Assembly (NCBI GenBank): GCA_035529695.1
Contig: DATKWD010000002.1
Span: 1 to 64,000, forward strand
Direction of reading: 5' to 3'
DNA from: DATKWD01 sp035529695
Lineage (GTDB): Bacteria > Actinomycetota > Acidimicrobiia > Acidimicrobiales > Salinilacustritrichaceae
DNA: 64,000 nucleotides
The first letter of the stretch is position 1; the number at the start of each line of letters is the position of its first letter. Made by a program: the position numbers and the translations under genes. The notes under the pieces are model-generated. The model was given only the letters and a program-made list of their open reading frames with translations. It was not told the DNA's origin and searched no databases. Shown in pieces: positions 16,753-25,134 of this stretch.

Positions 16753-17217
16753 ATGAGCTTCCGAGTGGAGGGCCAGTCTTTCGCCGAGTGGGTCGAGAAG
16801 ATGGAGGGCGACCTCCGGTACCTCTACAAGTGCTGCGAGGGCGGGCTGGGCGGTAGCTGGACCGTCATCGCGTCGAACTCCTCCTACGACTGGTCTGGCG
16901 ACGGCTACTCCGAGGTGTGGACGTCCGAGCTCGGGACGGCCCGACTGGTCGAGGTGTTCGCTTCGGGTGTGGCCGGCGCTGGCGGCACGGTATCGGTCAC
17001 CCACTCGGGCCTCGGCGTTGTCGCGTCGCTGACCTTGGTGGGGCTGACCGGCGAAGTCGCGCTGAACCCGACGGTGGTCTTCAACCCCGGCGAGCGCCTC
17101 CAAGTGCTCACCCCCTCGGGTGGCGGCGTCAGCGGGCTGACCGTCCAACTGCTCTTCGAAGGCGACGTGCGAGCATCCGGCGGGCTCAACATCTACCGGG
17201 GTGAAGCGCCCGCATGA
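16753..17217 (+). CDS. tail appendage protein, MSFR/KCCE paralog 1
   Basis: A 154-residue protein, first of three tandem paralogs. Residues 1-34 form a shared helix (MSFRVEGQSFAEWVEKM, then LRYLYKCCE). The remaining 120 residues are predicted beta sandwich and differ between copies. A short coiled base with variable beta heads suggests trimeric tail-tip or fibre-tip subunits. Start chosen from -10 spacing. Confidence 0.7.
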   Translation: MSFRVEGQSFAEWVEKMEGDLRYLYKCCEGGLGGSWTVIASNSSYDWSGDGYSEVWTSELGTARLVEVFASGVAGAGGTVSVTHSGLGVVASLTLVGLTGEVALNPTVVFNPGERLQVLTPSGGGVSGLTVQLLFEGDVRASGGLNIYRGEAPA

Positions 17218-17699
17218 GTTTCCGGGTGGAGGGGGAGACCCCCGATGAGCAGATCGAGTCGATCGAGGAGGCCCTCCGGTACCTCTACAAGTGCTGCGAG
17301 CGATCGAACGCGAGCGAAGGGTTCGAGCTGCTGGTCGCCGGCCAGGGCCAGATCGACGGCGACGACTCGAGCGAACATTGGTACGTCACCGTCGGCCCGG
17401 TCCGACTCGAATCGTTCGCTGCGACGTTCGTGGACCCGGTGACCCTTCCCTTCACCGTCGAGCTCGACATCGACGGGACGCCGTCGGGGCACACCATCAC
17501 CATCCCGGTCGGGTCTGCCTCCGCGGTGGCGGTCATCACCCCGCCGGTCACCCTCAACCCGGGCCAGTACATCCAGCTCACCGTGATCCTGGGCAGCGAA
17601 CCCGATCCCCGAGTGTCGATCTTCGGAACTTCGTCGGCCTATTGCCCGAGCTTCGGTGGTCAGTTCACCGAGGACCCCGGCGGCGGAGGCGAGGGATGA
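17214..17699 (+). CDS. tail appendage protein, MSFR/KCCE paralog 2
   Basis: A 161-residue protein starting in an ATGA overlap with paralog 1. The N-terminal helix repeats the pattern (MSFRVEGETPDEQIESI, LRYLYKCCE). The C-terminal part is a different beta-rich domain ending in a Gly-rich tail. Probably a receptor-binding or decoration subunit, by inference from position. Confidence 0.7.
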   Translation: MSFRVEGETPDEQIESIEEALRYLYKCCERSNASEGFELLVAGQGQIDGDDSSEHWYVTVGPVRLESFAATFVDPVTLPFTVELDIDGTPSGHTITIPVGSASAVAVITPPVTLNPGQYIQLTVILGSEPDPRVSIFGTSSAYCPSFGGQFTEDPGGGGEG

Positions 17700-18172
17700 G
17701 CTTCAGGAACCGGGGCGAGACGCTCGAGGAGGTGATGGCCGGCATCGAACGCGACGTCCGGTACATCTACAAATGCTGCGAGGCTGGCGGCGGCGATGTG
17801 TTCTACGAGGTGGACGTGGCAAGCGGCGACGAGTCGGTCGACTCGTCGGCTCTCACGGGTCGTTGGTATTCCCGGGGCGGCACAGCGTCGGTTCGGGGGC
17901 TGCGACTCTCGAGCGACGAGACCGGGTTCTCTGACCTCGTCGTGGAGGTGCGCGTCACCGGGGTGGTCGTGCAAACGGTGGTCCTCCCCGCGGCGGCGGC
18001 CACCGTGGAGGTGTTGCTCGGCGGTCCGGTGGCGCTCGCCGCGAACGATTACTTGTCGCTCTCCTGCTCATCGGGGGCGCGGTCGTTTGTGAACGCGCAG
18101 GTACTGATGGTCGGCGACTGGTGCGGCTCTGGTGGATTGAACTGGTGGTTCGTCGGCGGCGGCCCCGAGTGA
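17696..18172 (+). CDS. tail appendage protein, MSFR/KCCE paralog 3
   Basis: A 158-residue third copy (MSFRNRGETLEEVMAG, VRYIYKCCE), again in an ATGA overlap. The beta domain differs from the first two and ends in a Trp/Gly-rich segment (SGGLNWWFVGGG). Three copies within 1.4 kb point to recent duplication and divergence of the distal parts. Confidence 0.7.
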   Translation: MSFRNRGETLEEVMAGIERDVRYIYKCCEAGGGDVFYEVDVASGDESVDSSALTGRWYSRGGTASVRGLRLSSDETGFSDLVVEVRVTGVVVQTVVLPAAAATVEVLLGGPVALAANDYLSLSCSSGARSFVNAQVLMVGDWCGSGGLNWWFVGGGPE

Positions 18173-18747
18173 CGACCTGGGTCGTGTCGGGGATGCCGCG
18201 CTCGGGCACGTCGATGATGATGCGCGCCCTCATCGCAGGCGGCCTCGAGCCGTACTGGAACCCCGACAAGGACGCCGAGCTCGCCAAGATCGCCGCGCCG
18301 AGATACCACCCGAACCCGAACGGCTACTTCGAACCAGGCCAGGCGCGCCACACCCGAGCGTTCCCGCGGCTCATCGACGGGAAGCTCGTGAAGCTCATGG
18401 GCGTCGGCCCCGCCGAACCACGGTTCCGTCAGGCCGCCCCGATCCGGGTCGTGTGGATGCGTCGCCCGCCAGCCGAGATTCGGGCGAGCCACCTCGCGAC
18501 CTTCGGGCGGTGCCCGCCGTGGACGGCCGACAACCGGTACCCGACGATCGCCGCCGCGAGGATCGCTCACCAGACCTCGGTCCCGTGGGTCGAAGGGCTC
18601 GCCGTGGTCGACTACCCCGATGTCACCGACCCCGCTACCCGCCTCGAGCAGTTCGAACGACTCACCGCCGAGGGCTGGCCGATCGACCCCGAGGCCGCCG
18701 CGGCGACGATCGACGGGGCGCTGCATCGCCACCGGGCCGAGGGCTAG
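18169..18747 (+). CDS. sulfotransferase-like enzyme 1
   Basis: A 192-residue P-loop protein of the sulfotransferase superfamily. The 5'-phosphosulfate loop is GMPRSGTSMMM at residues 8-18. The 3'-phosphate site matches VVWMRRPPAEIRASH (Arg and Ser conserved, about residues 93-107). The enzyme would transfer sulfate from PAPS to a hydroxyl or amine; the acceptor is unknown. GTG 18169 overlaps the previous stop. It sits between tail-tip genes and directly before the Cys-rich protein at 18787, so the acceptor may be a virion protein, its glycan or a host-surface glycan. Short for the family (often 250-300), so possibly a minimal form. Confidence 0.7.
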   Translation: MTTWVVSGMPRSGTSMMMRALIAGGLEPYWNPDKDAELAKIAAPRYHPNPNGYFEPGQARHTRAFPRLIDGKLVKLMGVGPAEPRFRQAAPIRVVWMRRPPAEIRASHLATFGRCPPWTADNRYPTIAAARIAHQTSVPWVEGLAVVDYPDVTDPATRLEQFERLTAEGWPIDPEAAAATIDGALHRHRAEG

Positions 18748-18786
18748 GACTACGCTGACCTCAGCCGCTACCCCCGAGGAGGCACC

Positions 18787-19578
18787 GTGAGCTGCGGGTG
18801 CGATGAGGTCTGCAACTGCGCTGTGGTCGGCGGGAACTGCGTCCAGGTCGTCGGCGACGGCCGGCCCACGTCGCCGTACACGGTCAACGTGGTGGTCTCG
18901 GCCGACGCCGACAACGCCATCTCCTGCGAACCGAACGGCCTCTTCGGCCAGAACGGCGTCGTCACCGCCGACACCGACTGCATCGACCTGAGCGGCACAG
19001 GCAAGATCGGCGACCCGATCACCGCCGACGTGGTGATCTCACCCGACTCCGGGAACCGCCTCGAGTGCCGGGCGAACGGGCTGTACGCCTACCCGTGCCC
19101 CGACATCTACTGCTGCTGCGACGCCCCGTCGTTGCCGATCAACGCCACGTCCACGACGTTCAATCTCCCCCCCGGCTGCGATCTCGAGATCGCCGACGGC
19201 GACTGGCGGGTCAACATCGAGATCCTCATCGTTCTCGAGTGGGACCCGAACCAGGCTGGGGCGCTCATCGAGCTCGGCGCGTCCTACGACGTCACGGGCC
19301 TCTGCACCCTCCCCGACGTGTTCAACGTCACCTGCGACGCCCCTCAGCTCGTCACTCAGTTCCGAACCGGCGGCCCCGGCTCCGCCGAAATCGAGACCCT
19401 GTTCTTGATCAGCAGCTTCGACGTGACTGGCCCGCTCTCCGTCACCGTGGTCCCACAGATCGTCACCGGGGTTTCTCACGCGGCGATCGTCACCGCCGAG
19501 GACTACACGGTCACCGCCATCGTCGGCCAGGTCCCCGCGGACCAGCCGAACAACCTCTGCACGGTCTGCGCGCCCTGA
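18787..19578 (+). CDS. Cys-rich tail-tip protein with NGL modules
   Basis: A 263-residue secreted-looking but signal-less protein. Residues 1-16 are very Cys-rich (MSCGCDEVCNC). Two copies of a roughly 35-residue module follow, ending NAISCEPNGLFG and NRLECRANGLYA, the second starting TADTDCIDLSG. A CCC-containing hinge leads to a beta-rich C-terminal domain. The module recurs in three later proteins. Start GTG 18787 follows GAGGAGG. Probably a tail fibre or tip adaptor. Confidence 0.65.
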   Translation: MSCGCDEVCNCAVVGGNCVQVVGDGRPTSPYTVNVVVSADADNAISCEPNGLFGQNGVVTADTDCIDLSGTGKIGDPITADVVISPDSGNRLECRANGLYAYPCPDIYCCCDAPSLPINATSTTFNLPPGCDLEIADGDWRVNIEILIVLEWDPNQAGALIELGASYDVTGLCTLPDVFNVTCDAPQLVTQFRTGGPGSAEIETLFLISSFDVTGPLSVTVVPQIVTGVSHAAIVTAEDYTVTAIVGQVPADQPNNLCTVCAP

Positions 19579-19583
19579 TCGCG

Positions 19584-20198
19584 ATGAAGTACCTCCTCTT
19601 CGGCCACCCCCGGGGCGGCACCTCGACCGCTATGCGTGGCCTCTACTTCGCCGGCATGAACGTGTGGCGCGATGTCCGTCGCGACCAGAAGGCTCATCGC
19701 GACGCCGACCGGGAAGGCTTCACCAAGCACCCGAACCCCTACGGGTTTTGGGAGGTCCCCTACGGCGTCGGCCGCGAGCACGACTGGCCGAACAACCTGC
19801 CCGACGGGTGGGCGGCGAAGGTGTTCGCCCCCACGATCCGCCAGCTCCGCGACCGCGGGACCGGCGAGTGGATGGTCGCCTACCTCACCCGCGACCCCGA
19901 CGAGATCGCTGCCAGCTACCGGCGAATGATGGGCCGCCCCACGATGCGTTGGCGCACCGCCGACCAGTACCACGCCCGAGTCGACCAGGACATTGCCCGC
20001 CTCGAGGCCATCGGTTGCGTCGTGTCGGTCACCCGCCTCGACTACAACGCCATGTGCGCCGACCCGCCTGCCTCCACGATCGCCGAGTACCAACGCCTCG
20101 CCGACGCCGGCTGGCCGCTTGACCCCCGAGCCGTCGCGGAGCTCATCGACCCGGCGTTGCGCCGCAACGTGAGGGAGGCCGACCTTGCCACGGTGTAA
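19584..20198 (+). CDS. sulfotransferase-like enzyme 2
   Basis: A 204-residue second P-loop sulfotransferase-like protein: PSB loop FGHPRGGTSTAMRG at the N-terminus, and a typical 3'-phosphate motif VAYLTRDPDEIAASYRRM. It differs strongly from enzyme 1 outside the motifs, so substrates may differ. The ATG lies 5 bases after the preceding stop, and its own end overlaps the next start, giving a strict enzyme/tail-protein alternation. Role in tail modification is inferred from context only. Confidence 0.7.
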   Translation: MKYLLFGHPRGGTSTAMRGLYFAGMNVWRDVRRDQKAHRDADREGFTKHPNPYGFWEVPYGVGREHDWPNNLPDGWAAKVFAPTIRQLRDRGTGEWMVAYLTRDPDEIAASYRRMMGRPTMRWRTADQYHARVDQDIARLEAIGCVVSVTRLDYNAMCADPPASTIAEYQRLADAGWPLDPRAVAELIDPALRRNVREADLATV

Positions 20199-21900
20199 GT
20201 GCCAAGAGGTGTGCTTCTGCTCGCTCGAGCTCGACGCCGACGAGACGTGCCTGTCGCTCACGGGTGCGGGTACCGGCGACGATCCGTACACGTTGCTCGG
20301 CGTCATCGACCCCGACGTGGCGAACGAAGTGGAGTGCCGGCCGAACGGGCTGTGGATGGGCCGTGACGACAACGTCGCCGACACCGACTGCATCGACCTC
20401 ACCACCGTCGAGCAGCCAGGGATCGCGTCAAAGATCCTGACCGCCGACTTCATCATCTCGCCCGACGCCTGCAACGTCCTCGAGTGCCTCCCCCCGGGCG
20501 ACGACCCCGACATCGACAGCGCCGGGCTGTGGGCGCGCCCCGGACCGCAGGAATGGTGCTGGTGCCTCACCCCCGCTTCGCCCGATGGGCAGCTCATCGG
20601 CCCGGGTGAGGTGGAGATGCTCGGCCCCGAACCGGACGAAGAGACCGAAGACAACGGGCTGCGGTTCACGATCATCGAACCGGGCTGCTACCGGCTCATC
20701 CTCAAGGGCGAGGTCTATCTGGCATGGACCCCGAACCAGGCTCCCGGCACGGTCGGCGCGTCAGTCCAGGTTGGGATCTCGCCGGTGTCGCCGTTCGACA
20801 ACTGCCTGTTCGTGGACCCTGAGTTTGGCGAATACATCTACCAGTACGCCGTCTGCGATCCAGCCGCGTGGCGCACCCTCTACCGGATCGGCGGCGTGCT
20901 CGCTCCCGACGAGACCCAACACATCCCGTTCATGGCGTCGTTCGATTACACGATCACCGATGCGCTCGCCCCGACCGTGATCCAACCGCGCATCGTGGTC
21001 GGCAACATCGGGACCGGTCCCACAGATCTGCGGGTCACGGGCGGCACCGCGAAGGTCATCATGGGCAGCCCGCCGGCGCATCAGCTCGGCGACAACAACT
21101 GCTCGAGCTGCTACGGGTACTCCAAGACCGGGACGTTCTATTCGGTCCCGAACACGACGACCACCGCGTCGACCACCACCACCACGACGGGCGGCGCTGG
21201 CCTGTTCCTCAACATGGGCGAAGCTGGGATCAACCCGGGGTGGGTCATGCGCTGCGACCCGGGCACCGGGACCGTGATCGTGCCCCGCCGCTACGACTGG
21301 GGCACCCAAGCCTTCAACGGTGAGGCGATGACCTCCGACCCGGTGGCCGGCTTGCTCTACCACATCGGCGGCGGCGGCGGCGGCCCGCTGATGTCGGTCG
21401 ACCCGAACACCCTCGCGACCGGCTCGGTGGCGATCGGCCCCCCGACCGGACCGCCGCTGGGGATGGCGTGGGACGGCACCGACGTGTGGCTGTCGGACGC
21501 CAACGCCATCCTCTACTCGATCACGCTCGCCGGGGCCGTCACCACCGTGGGGACGATGGACGAACGGATGCCGGGCATCGAGTGGATCGGCGCGACGTTG
21601 TGGGCGGTCAACCGTGACTGCTCGCTCCTCTACGAGATCGACTCGAGCGACGGATCGACCCTCGCCACCACGCCGATCACGTTCGTCTCAGGTCCGCAGA
21701 CCCCCGACTTCGCTCACGGCCTCGCCTACGACGGGGCCGATCTCTACATCTCGTACGCGCTTCCCGAGACCGGGTTCGGGAACTATCGCCGCCGCCTCGG
21801 GGTCATCGACACGTCGAACGGTGAGCTCGCCGATGTCGGCCAGTTCACCAACGCCGGCAATCCCGGCGGCTGGCAGGTGTCCGACCTCGCTTTCCTGTGA
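20185..21900 (+). CDS. Cys-rich tail-tip protein with C-terminal propeller-like domain
   Basis: A 571-residue protein. The N-terminus (CKCQEVCFC) and two NGL modules (VECRPNGLWMG; ADTDCIDLTT to LECLPPG) match the 18787 protein. A beta domain follows, then a Thr-rich linker (about residue 325-335). The last 235 residues look like a beta-propeller, with repeats of the GLAYDGADLYIS / GMAWDGTDVWLSD type. Propellers often bind glycans. Start TTG 20185, 6 bases behind GAGGGAGG; it overlaps the sulfotransferase gene by 14 bases. Confidence 0.65.
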   Translation: MPRCKCQEVCFCSLELDADETCLSLTGAGTGDDPYTLLGVIDPDVANEVECRPNGLWMGRDDNVADTDCIDLTTVEQPGIASKILTADFIISPDACNVLECLPPGDDPDIDSAGLWARPGPQEWCWCLTPASPDGQLIGPGEVEMLGPEPDEETEDNGLRFTIIEPGCYRLILKGEVYLAWTPNQAPGTVGASVQVGISPVSPFDNCLFVDPEFGEYIYQYAVCDPAAWRTLYRIGGVLAPDETQHIPFMASFDYTITDALAPTVIQPRIVVGNIGTGPTDLRVTGGTAKVIMGSPPAHQLGDNNCSSCYGYSKTGTFYSVPNTTTTASTTTTTTGGAGLFLNMGEAGINPGWVMRCDPGTGTVIVPRRYDWGTQAFNGEAMTSDPVAGLLYHIGGGGGGPLMSVDPNTLATGSVAIGPPTGPPLGMAWDGTDVWLSDANAILYSITLAGAVTTVGTMDERMPGIEWIGATLWAVNRDCSLLYEIDSSDGSTLATTPITFVSGPQTPDFAHGLAYDGADLYISYALPETGFGNYRRRLGVIDTSNGELADVGQFTNAGNPGGWQVSDLAFL

Positions 21901-21949
21901 CCCATTACCCTGAGCCTCGAAGCCCTCGAGTAGATAGGTCCAGCAGCCC

Positions 21950-22651
21950 ATGTCGATGAGCGAACCATGCCTAGCGGAAAGCTGCGGGCTGATGTGGAGC
22001 GGCGAAGGCAACCCCGGCTCGCTTCTCCAGCTCGACATCGATCTCAGCGGCGAACCGAACCAGGCGATCGAGTGCCGGGCGAACGGGCTGTACGGGGAGC
22101 GTTGCGAAGTCTCGGCGGTGGCGTGCAACGGGGTGAAGATCGCCCCACAGGACGGCGGGAACTGGACCCACCAGATCGACGGCCAGGCGTTCGCCAGCAC
22201 GCAACCCGGCGGGTTTGCGTTCCTCGACGCAGGCTTCGCGGGAGCCATCTCCGAGGAGCTCTACCAGAGCGCGTCGATCGGGGTGACTCTCGACGGGTGC
22301 GTCCCGTCGATGGTCTTCTACAAGATCCAGCTCGGGTCGGTTCGGGCTGAGGGGGGCGGGACTACCCGGTGGGAGCTGCAGGACACGGCGTCGATCAACA
22401 ACGGGCCGTTCAGCACCATCGGGTTCGCCGTGTGGGACAACAGCCTCACCGGCAGCTTCGGGGACTACGGGTTCTATCCCGACCTCGATGGTTCGACGCT
22501 CGGCCTCGCGACCGCTTCCGGTAGTAGCTTCAATCTCTCCTTCCGGCGAGAGGTTCTGCTCACCTTGCCCTTCGGCGGTTTCGGATCTGGCAACATCGAG
22601 TTCGCGCCGACCATCATCGAAATGCGATTCCTAGCGATCTCGGGGACGTGA
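21950..22651 (+). CDS. tail-tip protein, NGL module family
   Basis: A 233-residue protein with one NGL module (IDLSGEPNQAIECRANGLYG) and then a domain that begins CEVSAVACNGVKI and is shared with the next gene (CPISVVACNGLLK). The rest is predicted beta jelly-roll. No strong Shine-Dalgarno; TACCCT at 21906-21911 may be its promoter. Probable receptor-binding or accessory fibre subunit. Confidence 0.55.
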   Translation: MSMSEPCLAESCGLMWSGEGNPGSLLQLDIDLSGEPNQAIECRANGLYGERCEVSAVACNGVKIAPQDGGNWTHQIDGQAFASTQPGGFAFLDAGFAGAISEELYQSASIGVTLDGCVPSMVFYKIQLGSVRAEGGGTTRWELQDTASINNGPFSTIGFAVWDNSLTGSFGDYGFYPDLDGSTLGLATASGSSFNLSFRREVLLTLPFGGFGSGNIEFAPTIIEMRFLAISGT

Positions 22652-22661
22652 GGAGAACCAA

Positions 22662-23321
22662 ATGGCGAACCCCTGCATCACCGACACCGACTGCATCGGC
22701 CTCAGCCTCGATGACGAGGGCAACCTCCGAGCTGACCTGATCATCTCGCCCGACGCCGACAACCAGCTCGTCTGCCTCGATGACGGTCTCTTCGGGAACA
22801 TCTGTCCGATCTCAGTCGTGGCGTGCAACGGGCTGCTCAAGCTGCCCGACGGGCTGTGGGCGCACAAGCTGTCCCGCAACATCGCGCAGTCGCAGTTCGG
22901 GTCGGTGACCGTCGGTGTTTCCTCGGGTGGCGGGAACATCACCCTGCAGAGCGGCACCCAATCGATCAAGAACACGGGGTGCGCGCCGGCGCTCATCTAC
23001 CGCAACATCGCCTTCGGGACCACCCATGTCACGGCGATGACGGCGGGCGGACGAGTCGAACTCGAGGCGCAGGTGCGGATCGACGGTGGCCCGTGGAACG
23101 ACTACGGCTTCGCGGTGCTCCAGAACTTGACCGGCGTGGGCGGCCTCGAGCATGCGTGGTGGCCGGTCCCGGCGATCGACATCGGGTTCGCGACGCTGGC
23201 GGCCGGGGCGACTCAGTCTGTTGAGTGGCGGCGGCGCGCCGAGGCGACCTCGGGGTCTTGCACGGTGAACTACCAGACGGTGTTCATGTGGACGAACGTC
23301 CTTTCGATTTCGGGGCTCTAG
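22662..23321 (+). CDS. tail-tip protein, NGL module family
   Basis: A 219-residue paralog of the preceding protein, with the fuller module (TDTDCIGLSLDDEG to LVCLDDGLFGN), then the VVACNGLLK domain and a jelly-roll-like end (RIDGGPWNDYGFAVLQN matches NNGPFSTIGFAVWDN upstream). Good Shine-Dalgarno (GAGGAG). Last large protein of the tail-tip cluster. Confidence 0.55.
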   Translation: MANPCITDTDCIGLSLDDEGNLRADLIISPDADNQLVCLDDGLFGNICPISVVACNGLLKLPDGLWAHKLSRNIAQSQFGSVTVGVSSGGGNITLQSGTQSIKNTGCAPALIYRNIAFGTTHVTAMTAGGRVELEAQVRIDGGPWNDYGFAVLQNLTGVGGLEHAWWPVPAIDIGFATLAAGATQSVEWRRRAEATSGSCTVNYQTVFMWTNVLSISGL

Positions 23322-23330
23322 GAGGAACCG

Positions 23331-23663
23331 ATGAGCACGACCAGCAGGTACTTCGAAAGCGCCACGGGTGTCGCAGAGGTGACGATCGAGCGTGGCGACG
23401 AGATGGTGGCGATCGCGAACGGTCACGTCCTGGCCGACGAGGCGAGCCCCGAGGGGTCGCCGCCGGCCGCCGGGTGGACCGAGGTGACGCTCACGCAGCT
23501 CCGAGCGAAGACGCAGGAGCTGAAGGACGCTGCAGCTCTGGTGAAGGCCGACGCGATCACCGAGCGGGCGCAGGCGATGGAGGACGCGTACACCGATCTC
23601 GTGGCCGCCGGGGTGACGGCCGCGGCCGCTTCGACCCTCACCGGCTACACCCCGCCCGAATGA
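23331..23663 (+). CDS. small structural or lysis-region protein, unknown
   Basis: A 110-residue protein with a beta N-terminus and an Ala-rich helix from about residue 55. Strong Shine-Dalgarno TAGGAGG. It lies between the fibre genes and the membrane proteins of the lysis set; no family recognised. Confidence 0.55.
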   Translation: MSTTSRYFESATGVAEVTIERGDEMVAIANGHVLADEASPEGSPPAAGWTEVTLTQLRAKTQELKDAAALVKADAITERAQAMEDAYTDLVAAGVTAAAASTLTGYTPPE

Positions 23664-24205
23664 TTCTCGCCGACCACAACTGGTGGCACGCCTGGGGCGA
23701 GCTCACGGTCTGGTTCGCCGGGTTCGTGACCGCGCTCGGGCTGCTGTCGCGCACCAAGCCGGCCCGCTGGCTGTGGCGTCAGGTCGTGTCGGAGCCGATC
23801 ACCGAATGGTTCCGCGAGAACGGCGGCGAGATCATCGAGGAGAAGGTCGGCAAGGAGTTCGCCTCGAACGGTGGAGCGTCGTTGCGGGACGCCATCGACG
23901 GCCTCAAGTCGGGCCAGGACACGCTGACCGAGTGGACGGGGGAAGCCCAATCGGGGCAGCAGAAGCTGGTCGACGGGATCGAAGCGAACCGGGGGGCGAT
24001 CGTGGAGATGTCGGCCGGGATCTCGACCACCCTGTCGGACCACGGGGGGCGGATCACCTCCCTCGAGACTCGCCACAGCGACGTGATGGAAGCCATTGAG
24101 CGGCTCCACAAGTGCGTGGAGCGTAGGCTAGGGGGCGACCACGACACGGGTGACCGGCGGCGCGACGAAGACGCCGAGGTGCTCGAGGAGGCTGAGAAGC
24201 CATGA
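23660..24205 (+). CDS. membrane-anchored coiled-coil protein (holin-linked)
   Basis: A 181-residue protein with one N-terminal transmembrane segment (about residues 10-30, LTVWFAGFVTALGLL) followed by a long helical, coiled-coil-prone region and a charged C-terminus. Located directly before the holin with ATGA overlaps at both ends; possibly a holin partner or antiholin. Inference from topology and context. Confidence 0.6.
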   Translation: MILADHNWWHAWGELTVWFAGFVTALGLLSRTKPARWLWRQVVSEPITEWFRENGGEIIEEKVGKEFASNGGASLRDAIDGLKSGQDTLTEWTGEAQSGQQKLVDGIEANRGAIVEMSAGISTTLSDHGGRITSLETRHSDVMEAIERLHKCVERRLGGDHDTGDRRRDEDAEVLEEAEKP

Positions 24206-24525
24206 CGGAGATCACGCTCGACCCCACGGTTGTCGCCCTCGTCGGCGGGGCGCTCGTCCCGGTCCTGACCGGGCTGGTCACCAAGCTCAACTCCTCGACG
24301 GGCTGGAAGGCCGCCGCCGCTCTGGTCCTTTCGGTGCTCGTCGGTGTTGCCACCACGGCGACCGAGGCGGCGAGCTTCACCCCCGAGCAGATCATCGAAG
24401 CTGCGGGGATCGCCTTCGCGGCGAACGTGACGACCTACATCGGGATGTGGAAGCCGATCGGCAAGACCGATCAGGTTCCGCTCCAGAACGTGACCGCCGG
24501 GTTCGGTCTCGGCAAGGCTGCCTGA
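24202..24525 (+). CDS. holin
   Basis: A 107-residue membrane protein with two hydrophobic segments (about 11-28 and 36-55) and a possible third weak one, a short periplasmic turn and a soluble C-terminus, placed two genes upstream of small lysis-region genes and the endolysin. Matches actinophage holins in size and position. It would form the membrane lesions that time lysis. Confidence 0.7.
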   Translation: MTEITLDPTVVALVGGALVPVLTGLVTKLNSSTGWKAAAALVLSVLVGVATTATEAASFTPEQIIEAAGIAFAANVTTYIGMWKPIGKTDQVPLQNVTAGFGLGKAA

Positions 24526-24534
24526 GGAGGCAAC

Positions 24535-24852
24535 ATGGCGAAGTACCGGATTGCGATCGCGACCTCGGCCTACCCGGGTCTGAAGCGCGGCGACATCGTG
24601 GACGAGGAGCCCGGGGCGAAGGCCACGCGGGCCCGAGTCGAGAAAGGCGTTCTCCAGAAGGTCGATGGCTCGGCCGGGGTGACGGCCCCGCCGCCACCGC
24701 CAGAGGATCCGCCGGCCGATCCGCCGGCCGATCCGCCAGCCGATCTGCCCGCGGAGACCGAGGAGGCCCCCAAGGGCCGCAGGTCGTCCAAGAGGGGCGA
24801 TAGTGGTGCCGAGGACCCGAGCGGTGACGCCGAGGGCAACAGCGGCCACTGA
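24535..24852 (+). CDS. small Pro-rich protein, unknown
   Basis: A 105-residue protein: an ordered N-terminal 60 residues (AKYRIAIATSAYPGLKRGD), then a tandem DPPADPPA repeat and a charged, disordered tail. Shine-Dalgarno GAGGAGG. Possibly a virion-associated or lysis-region accessory protein; no family recognised. Confidence 0.5.
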   Translation: MAKYRIAIATSAYPGLKRGDIVDEEPGAKATRARVEKGVLQKVDGSAGVTAPPPPPEDPPADPPADPPADLPAETEEAPKGRRSSKRGDSGAEDPSGDAEGNSGH

Positions 24853-24909
24853 GGCCGTCTGACGGTCGCTGGACGTTCACGGTCCCTCGACCCTGGCGAC
24901 CTGCGGTTG

Positions 24910-24915
24910 TACGCT
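24910..24915 (+). promoter_or_regulatory. -10 box, leaderless start
   Basis: TACGCT lies 7 bases before ATG 24923; no Shine-Dalgarno. Confidence 0.55.
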
Positions 24916-24922
24916 CCCTCGC

Positions 24923-25123
24923 ATGGCTTGCGGATGTGGCAAAGGTAAGAAGGCGACCACCGCCGAGGAACCCCTGATCTTGGGGGAAGACTTCGGCGAG
25001 TCGCGCCAGGTGCGGGCCACGGTCCACATCCTCGGGATCGCCGCGCAGGAAGTGGCGTGGGTCCGGGGGTCGAAGGTGGACTTCTACATCGAGCACCAGT
25101 GGCTCCAAGCCGTCACCAACTGA
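24923..25123 (+). CDS. MACGCGKGK-family small protein 1
   Basis: A 66-residue protein starting MACGCGKGK, an N-terminal signature seen in small actinophage proteins (DUF7196-like by recall). A second copy of the signature starts the 28273 gene. The rest is a small beta domain. The two N-terminal cysteines could bind metal. Function unknown. Confidence 0.6.
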   Translation: MACGCGKGKKATTAEEPLILGEDFGESRQVRATVHILGIAAQEVAWVRGSKVDFYIEHQWLQAVTN

Positions 25124-25134
25124 GGAGAGAGCGA

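Noticed and set aside
21157..21190. ACC/ACG repeat encoding a poly-Thr run.
   Set aside because: A linker in the 20185 protein, common in tail proteins; not a separate element.
24700..24760. Tandem 12-base repeat encoding DPPA units.
   Set aside because: Short low-complexity repeat inside a coding sequence; no sign of a regulatory role.
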